A DNA stretch of 26,671 nt from a virus. Location of the stretch: the IMG/VR virus record IMGVR_UViG_3300032116_001127, positions 1-26,671 of that record; one strand, given 5' to 3'. Shown here in pieces: positions 23,143 through 26,671 of the stretch (position 1 is the stretch's first letter; each line of letters opens with the position of its first letter). The notes beneath the pieces were generated by a model. The model was given only the letters and a program-made list of their open reading frames with translations, did no database searches and had not been told where the DNA came from. The position numbers and the translations under genes were made by a program.

Positions 23143-23272
23143 GCAGGTTTTCTATCTGTGCCCACTTCTTGTATGCGCGTTTGTCGCTCCACCTTCGGGA
23201 GGCCACGGCGATAACTGCGAGCATGTAGTTGGCCAAGCACACTGCTACTACGGTTTCAAAAAAATGGCTCAT
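23135..23272 (-). CDS. 45-residue single-span membrane protein
   Basis: A tiny protein starting MSHFFETVVAVCLANYMLAV, with a hydrophobic helix at about residues 7-24 and a basic, aromatic tail (SRRWSDKRAYKKWAQIEN). The positive tail after the span suggests a cytoplasmic C-terminus. It starts inside an ATGA overlap with the gene before it, as most genes in this operon do, which strongly supports it despite its size. Small phage membrane peptides can be holin-like, superinfection-exclusion or regulatory proteins; nothing here decides between these. Confidence 0.6.
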   Translation of the reverse strand: MSHFFETVVAVCLANYMLAVIAVASRRWSDKRAYKKWAQIENLRD

Positions 23273-23457
23273 TGCATTCCTTTTCTAATTGTCACGATTG
23301 ACATTGCCATTTGTTGGCAACTGATAACTGTCTCGGCTTCAAGTCCTTCGCTTGCTGCCATGAGTTTGTCAAGTGTTTCTTCGGTTACGTCTTCGTCTGC
23401 CAGGATGGTTTCTACCAGCATGTCGATGAAGACTTTCTCTTGGTTAATTGTTGTCAT
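23269..23457 (-). CDS. small acidic helical hypothetical protein
   Basis: A 62-residue acidic protein, starting MTTINQEKVFIDMLVETILA and continuing as helices (TEETLDKLMAASEGLEAETV). It has a single cysteine and no membrane segment. An excellent ribosome site, AAGGAGG, lies 6 bases before the ATG, so it may be among the best-translated genes of this operon. It overlaps the zinc-ribbon gene upstream by 14 bases and the membrane peptide downstream as ATGA. Family unknown. Confidence 0.7.
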   Translation of the reverse strand: MTTINQEKVFIDMLVETILADEDVTEETLDKLMAASEGLEAETVISCQQMAMSIVTIRKGMQ

Positions 23458-23584
23458 TGCTTTCCTCCTTGAGTTCTATCACTCTGTTTGCTCGCTTCTT
23501 GCAGGCATGTGTCGGGGGCTCTACTGGGCGTATGTAAAGAGTTATCTTTGCACCGCAAGCCTGACATTTCCATACCTGTTTCAT
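23444..23584 (-). CDS. 46-residue zinc-ribbon-like protein
   Basis: A tiny protein starting MKQVWKCQACGAKITLYIRP. C7-x2-C10 followed by H26-x-C28 (PPTHACKKR) gives four metal ligands in the spacing of a small zinc ribbon. The tail is charged and helical. Similar short CxxC peptides with a PPxxxC second half occur in actinophage early regions, usually as unknown. It starts in an ATGA overlap with the WhiB gene, and AAAGG lies just upstream. A DNA or protein-binding role next to WhiB is reasonable; function unknown. Confidence 0.7.
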   Translation of the reverse strand: MKQVWKCQACGAKITLYIRPVEPPTHACKKRANRVIELKEESNDNN

Positions 23585-23910
23585 CGCTGCCTTTCAAACT
23601 TACCGCTGACCGGATTGAATACCAACGTTGCAGCTTTACGCCTATCGCTGAGTATCCGATTGCGTTCTGCCGGAGTCAACCCACCCCACACACCGAAGCG
23701 TTCCTCGTTGTTGAGAGCAAACTCCAGGCATCGTTCACGCACGTCGCACTTAGCACAGAACTCGTTGACCGCATAGTTCTTGCGCTTGCTTTGTCCTGCT
23801 TCAAAGTAGAACAATTCTGGCGAACTACCAAGGCAGTAAGCGTCATCTCTCCATGTCATGTCGGCATCTTTCAATGCCCACAGATCATCGTCCCATGCTG
23901 AGTCTTTCAT
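23581..23910 (-). CDS. whiB: WhiB-family iron-sulfur transcription regulator
   Basis: A 109-residue protein with the full WhiB signature: four cysteines C26, C52, C55 and C61 in the C-xn-C-x2-C-x5-C order that holds a 4Fe-4S cluster, the GVWGG turn at 73-77, and a basic C-terminal stretch (RNRILSDRRKAA) that contacts DNA. WhiB proteins are restricted to actinobacteria and their phages, so this gene identifies the host group. They usually act with the host primary sigma factor; phage copies can take over or repress host WhiB-controlled genes such as those for septation. The start overlaps the upstream stop as ATGA. Whether it controls phage or host genes here is unknown. Confidence 0.93.
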   Translation of the reverse strand: MKDSAWDDDLWALKDADMTWRDDAYCLGSSPELFYFEAGQSKRKNYAVNEFCAKCDVRERCLEFALNNEERFGVWGGLTPAERNRILSDRRKAATLVFNPVSGKFERQR

Positions 23911-24158
23911 TTGACATCATAGAAAGGTTCAGCTCGCCATTGTGAAGGCGTGTGGTTCTTGGCTATGTCTTGTTGGTGTGCTTTGTCTTCCATGAGCCGC
24001 ACTATAGGTATACACGGATCAGAACCGTCATAAAAGTCCTCTTCTTCTTGTGCTGTCATGGGTAAACCATCGTGTGTTTCGCATACCGGCGGACCACAGA
24101 ATCCTCTCTCAAGACCGTAACGAATCCAATCGTCATAGCCCATTGGTTCCTTGCTCAT
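23907..24158 (-). CDS. small acidic actinophage-type protein (83 residues)
   Basis: The protein starts MSKEPMGYDDWIRYGLERGF. A CGPPVCETHDGLPMTAQEEE segment (residues about 21-40) resembles a family of short conserved actinophage proteins with a DWxxYGxxxGxCGPPVCxTHDG pattern; no function is established for them as far as I know. The cysteines and histidine (C21, C26, H29, C49) could bind a metal. The frame is open to 24185, but 24158 gives an ATGA overlap with the upstream gene and is preferred. It sits directly before WhiB. Confidence 0.75.
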   Translation of the reverse strand: MSKEPMGYDDWIRYGLERGFCGPPVCETHDGLPMTAQEEEDFYDGSDPCIPIVRLMEDKAHQQDIAKNHTPSQWRAEPFYDVK

Positions 24159-24712
24159 TTGTGTACCTCGTATTCGACTGGCCACGCATAACGTAGGCAG
24201 TTGTTGTTTGATAAGCCAGCTGGTGGTACGAACACACCTCGCTCGCTGTCAAACCAACCGTACAATGATTTACGTATGAACACAACCTTCTGTTGATCGT
24301 ACGTTGCTTCGTTCGCCCAGAACGTGCCAGATAATTCACGTCCACCGTAGTACTCGAATGTTCCTGAGCCATTGCTCGTTGTCCAGTTACCGAATGCACC
24401 TCGGAATGTTGCGCCCTCACCATAAGACACACTTGCACGACCTACGTGTTGCGGGTCCTGGCCCGTTTCGCACTGCGCTACATCGTTCATGAAGCGTTGA
24501 GTAAAGATAACTTTGCCCTTGAACTCTGAGTAAGGGTCTAACGCATCAGTGGCCGCTCGCATCTGACCTAGTGCTTCGTCCCACCGGTGTTCGTATAACA
24601 CATCAGCGGCGAATACCGGGGGCGATCCGGTGAAAGCAGAGGGGGCCAGCGCTTCCGCTGACCCCCCACTTGCTACACACACAACAACACACAAAAGAGT
24701 TGCTAGTCGCAT
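24155..24712 (-). CDS. exported transglycosylase/Rpf-like protein
   Basis: A 185-residue protein with a signal peptide: a short positive start, the hydrophobic core LATLLCVVVCVA, then SGGSAEALA with a probable cleavage site near residue 25. There is no lipobox. The mature part has MNDVAQCETGQDPQHVG at about residues 73-89, resembling the active-site region of resuscitation-promoting-factor/lysozyme-like transglycosylases (xxIAxCESGxx), with E81 as the possible catalytic acid. Next come an aromatic/Gly-rich stretch (TFEYYGGRELSGTFW) and a helix ending LYGWFDSERG, as in that fold. It would cleave cell-wall glycan. GGAG precedes the ATG. Oddly, it lies among early-type genes rather than in a lysis cassette. 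The family call is moderate. Confidence 0.6.
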   Translation of the reverse strand: MRLATLLCVVVCVASGGSAEALAPSAFTGSPPVFAADVLYEHRWDEALGQMRAATDALDPYSEFKGKVIFTQRFMNDVAQCETGQDPQHVGRASVSYGEGATFRGAFGNWTTSNGSGTFEYYGGRELSGTFWANEATYDQQKVVFIRKSLYGWFDSERGVFVPPAGLSNNNCLRYAWPVEYEVHK

Positions 24713-24774
24713 CTTGTCTCCGTTTCTGTTGGGACCCGTAGGTCTTGCCTTGTCGGTTCCAGTCTGCGACTGGC

Positions 24775-25173
24775 TTAAAAGGGCTCCTCTTCAGCGCCCT
24801 CGAAGAATGTCTGCTGGAATGCTTGCACTCCAGAGCTGACCGCTTCTGCACCAACGCTAGCACAGTCCCACCGCAATGACAACCCGCAGTTGTCGACGAT
24901 GATCTGCACCTTTTCTGCCTTGGTTCCATCTTTCTTGTCGTACTTGCGCTTCTCAAGACGACCAACGACTATGACCTCGTTGCCTTTTGCAATGCTGCCT
25001 GCAATGTTCTCGGCGAGTTTGTCGAAAGCAACACAGTCATGCCATGTTGTTTCTTTCTCGTCCTTGACCTTGCGATTTGTGGCAACCGAAAAGGTGCACA
25101 CTGCCATGCCATTATTTGTGAACTTGAGTTCGGGGTTCTGTCCGGCCTTGCCCACAATGCTGATCTGATTCAT
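24775..25173 (-). CDS. ssb: single-stranded DNA-binding protein
   Basis: A 132-residue SSB with the standard OB-fold order: MNQISIVGKAGQNPELKFT at the start, CTFSVATNRKVKDEKE (residues about 26-41), TTWHDCVAFDKLAENIAGSI, KGNEVIVVGRLEKRKYDKKDG and VQIIVDNCGLSLRW. The C-terminus ends EEEPF, the acidic tip that recruits repair and replication proteins. It is shorter than most bacterial SSBs because the linker is brief. It coats single-stranded DNA during replication and RecT-driven annealing. GGAGAG is the ribosome site, and the start overlaps the nuclease stop as ATGA. Confidence 0.92.
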   Translation of the reverse strand: MNQISIVGKAGQNPELKFTNNGMAVCTFSVATNRKVKDEKETTWHDCVAFDKLAENIAGSIAKGNEVIVVGRLEKRKYDKKDGTKAEKVQIIVDNCGLSLRWDCASVGAEAVSSGVQAFQQTFFEGAEEEPF

Positions 25174-25532
25174 TTGCTCTCCTTGTTTATTGCTGCACCG
25201 TATCCGGCTTCACGCAGCAAGGTGATTAACTGCTCCAACTCCATTACGGCGTAGGACTTAAGTGCGTCGCCTTTACCTCGACGCTTGACTACAAGTATGC
25301 CGTGCTCGGCAACCGCATTCAAACGTTCTTGTTCTGTTTCGGTTAGCCACTCTGACAACTTCATTTCTTTATGGTTCTTGCATTCCCAAACAAGCGGGCC
25401 AGTGCCGGTGATGTCACCTTTGTCATTGGTGCCATGCAGGGCTCGGCGCTCAGCGTATGGAAACCCATTTGCTTTGAGCACCTCGACCACCTGCGTTTCA
25501 AACGCTGTCCCCTTCTGTCTGTTCTTCGACAA
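25170..25532 (-). CDS. PD-(D/E)xK-type nuclease, Holliday-junction-resolvase-like
   Basis: A 120-residue small nuclease. The order is MSKNRQKGTAFETQVVEVL, with a helix-borne glutamate near residue 12, then GTNDKGDITGTG with the catalytic aspartate near 35, then LVWECKNHKEM giving the E-x-K pair. That is the PD-(D/E)xK core found in archaeal-type Hjc resolvases and many phage repair nucleases. It probably cuts branched or replication-intermediate DNA with metal ions, working with the neighbouring SSB and RecT. The frame opens at a TTG at 25559, but AAAGGA six bases before the TTG at 25532 makes that start more likely. It overlaps the upstream gene by 35 bases. Confidence 0.75.
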   Translation of the reverse strand: MSKNRQKGTAFETQVVEVLKANGFPYAERRALHGTNDKGDITGTGPLVWECKNHKEMKLSEWLTETEQERLNAVAEHGILVVKRRGKGDALKSYAVMELEQLITLLREAGYGAAINKESK

Positions 25533-25710
25533 GGCCAATCCTTTCTGCTTCCTCCGCAATCAGTGAGCGCAAGGTATACGACACACTCTTGTCACGCTGT
25601 TTAGCAATCGTCAGGATTGTTGTTAGTTGTGACTCGGTAAGCCGAAGCGCCACCATCTCGGTGGTGCGCTCGACACCGTTAGGGTCAACGGTTCTACGCG
25701 CTGGCACCAC
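25498..25710 (-). CDS. small ribbon-helix-helix-like protein
   Basis: A 70-residue protein. The segment TTEMVALRLTESQLTTILTI, followed by AKQRDKSVSYTLRSLIAEEA, reads as strand-helix-helix, the order of ribbon-helix-helix (MetJ/Arc type) DNA-binding proteins, with the strand at about residues 18-24. Such dimers repress promoters through short inverted repeats. The start is GTG at 25710, preceded by GAGG; an ATG at 25656 lacks a ribosome site. It overlaps the 63-residue gene by 17 bases and the nuclease by 35. It is a candidate repressor for the palindromes upstream of the AAA+/VWA operon, which is inference. Confidence 0.6.
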   Translation of the reverse strand: MVPARRTVDPNGVERTTEMVALRLTESQLTTILTIAKQRDKSVSYTLRSLIAEEAERIGLVEEQTEGDSV

Positions 25711-25885
25711 GCACCGCCTCTCTGCCTATAACTGTCCCAATAGGGTGAATGAAAGAACTGAGACGGGCGACTTCTGCTCGCAAGCGTTCAATCTCATCAG
25801 CGGCTTGACCGTTGATATGCCATGAATCGCAATAATCGCAGTCCAACTTTGAATCCCGTAGTCGGGTCACAATGTCATCACTCAT
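25694..25885 (-). CDS. small hypothetical protein (63 residues)
   Basis: A short protein starting MSDDIVTRLRDSKLDCDYCD, with a CDYC pair at about residues 16-19 and a histidine soon after (DSWHIN). A helix follows (ADEIERLRAEVARLSSF) with heptad-like leucines, so it may form a coiled-coil dimer. This layout (MSDDIVTRLR, then ADEIERLRAEV) is typical of small phage proteins of unknown function. It overlaps the RecT-like gene by 8 bases and the next gene by 17, so it is part of the same operon. Confidence 0.7.
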   Translation of the reverse strand: MSDDIVTRLRDSKLDCDYCDSWHINGQAADEIERLRAEVARLSSFIHPIGTVIGREAVRGASA

Positions 25886-26671
25886 CTTCTACCACCGCCA
25901 CTTCCTCTGATACTTCCACTGCTGGTTCGTCATCTTGCTTTGTAGTTTTGCGAGGGCGACTTTTGACTTCAGCCGGGGTGACCGGCTCGGCATAATCCTC
26001 CTCTTTCAACATGACGCTTTCGGGGCGTTGACGTTGTGCTCGCTTGAACTCCTCACGAAGCTGCGGCATGTCTGCCTCACGCAGATTGTTGAGGTCAACC
26101 TTTGCGAAGTCAGCAATGATGAATGGGTCGAAGCCTTCCTTGAGGCAAGCCTGCTTGAAGCGCTCGACATTCTCAGTGGAAACAAACTCGGCTGGACCAA
26201 TTGCTGGTGTCTCAACGACAACTGCTTCCTGGATTGGCGCACCATCCTCGTCTGTGCGATCAGCGCCAAGTTCTTCTGCTGTGTATGCCACACCAAACAA
26301 TGCTTCAGGGAATGCGTCACGAGCTACCTCTGTGATTGCACGTGCCTTAAGCATCGCATCGGGGTACTGCTTCCACACTGCTTTACCTGTGAGGTTTGCG
26401 GAACGTGCACGGTCCATATCCCATACGGATTGGAATGTGTAATCAGGATCATCCTTGCGGATCACCTCAGCGGTGGCGGTCATCGTCTTGCGGTCAAACT
26501 TGACACGGACGATGTGGCCCGCACGTCGACCAAGGCCAGCGATTAGCTGCGCTGACGCTGACGGCTTGCCATCGATGACGTGGATTGATTGCACTGCTGT
26601 CATGGGGTGCACACCGATTGCGTCGGCGTACTCCATTGCAAACAGCAAGTTAGCTGGGTTCTTTTGGTATG
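25878..26671 (-). CDS. recT: RecT-family single-strand annealing protein, 5' end missing
   Basis: The frame stays open to the right window edge, so the N-terminus is missing; a TTG at 26648 is in frame but falls inside a conserved stretch (YQKNPANLLFAMEYADAIGV) and is not the start. The sequence SAQLIAGLGRRAGHIVRVKF, then WKQYPDAMLKARAITEVARD and FPEALFGVAYTAEELGAD, is characteristic of phage RecT/Bet-like annealing proteins. The C-terminal 120 residues are acidic and largely disordered, ending VEVSEEVAVVEDE. These proteins anneal single strands at DNA ends, usually with an exonuclease partner; that gene would be expected just beyond the edge. SSB and the nuclease downstream fit a recombination set. 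Confidence 0.85.
   Translation of the reverse strand, partial: YQKNPANLLFAMEYADAIGVHPMTAVQSIHVIDGKPSASAQLIAGLGRRAGHIVRVKFDRKTMTATAEVIRKDDPDYTFQSVWDMDRARSANLTGKAVWKQYPDAMLKARAITEVARDAFPEALFGVAYTAEELGADRTDEDGAPIQEAVVVETPAIGPAEFVSTENVERFKQACLKEGFDPFIIADFAKVDLNNLREADMPQLREEFKRAQRQRPESVMLKEEDYAEPVTPAEVKSRPRKTTKQDDEPAVEVSEEVAVVEDE

Noticed and set aside
23060-23901. Two long plus-strand frames (238 and 137 residues) over the small-gene cluster
   Set aside because: They lie opposite WhiB and the zinc-ribbon gene, which have diagnostic residues and coupled starts on the minus strand.
1-26671. CRISPR arrays, tRNA or rRNA genes, insertion sequences and integrase/att sites
   Set aside because: I looked for regularly spaced repeats, cloverleaf-like ends, transposase or recombinase motifs and long terminal repeats and saw none.

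Overview
The window is part of a tailed double-stranded DNA bacteriophage genome, almost certainly from a phage of an actinobacterium. A WhiB-family regulator, small proteins of types often seen in actinophages, an N4-gp56-type major capsid protein and at least one leaderless-looking promoter/start all point that way. No integrase, att site, tRNA or rRNA is visible, so nothing here shows a temperate life style. Both ends cut genes: the next late gene starts at the left edge, and a RecT-like gene runs off the right edge.

Region 1 (1-17526, all minus strand) is the virion module. In transcription order it holds the large terminase with an N-terminal helix-turn-helix, the portal, a small protein, a 2422-residue giant protein, three unknown proteins that are probably virion or ejection components, a scaffold-like protein, the major capsid protein, a terminator, two small proteins and a glycosyltransferase. 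Five successive junctions from portal to the 285-residue protein are TAATG stop/start overlaps. I see no tape-measure or tail-tube gene. With the giant internal-type protein this fits a podovirus-like virion, which is inference.

Region 2 (17527-18770) holds one or two short plus-strand genes behind a good sigma-70-like promoter, then about 760 bases without a convincing gene. That stretch carries hairpins and GAGCGAAGCGAG-type repeats and lies upstream of the terminase.

Region 3 (18771-22756, minus strand) is a compositionally distinct block, very rich in GATC. It has its own promoter with a palindromic operator-like site and its own terminators. Its genes, in order, are a MoxR/CobS-like AAA+ ATPase, a von Willebrand factor A (VWA) protein with an intact MIDAS motif, a 65-residue membrane protein and a 341-residue unknown protein, followed by a separate 144-residue gene. 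AAA+/VWA pairs usually remodel or activate other proteins or insert metals. What this one does is unknown, and it is the best candidate for an undescribed system here.

Region 4 (22893-26671, minus strand) is a tightly overlapping early-type operon: RecT-like annealing protein, two small proteins, a PD-(D/E)xK-like nuclease, SSB, an exported lysozyme-like protein, WhiB, a zinc-ribbon peptide and a run of tiny proteins, several under 60 residues. RecT, the nuclease and SSB form a DNA recombination/repair set. WhiB and the small HTH protein are likely regulators.
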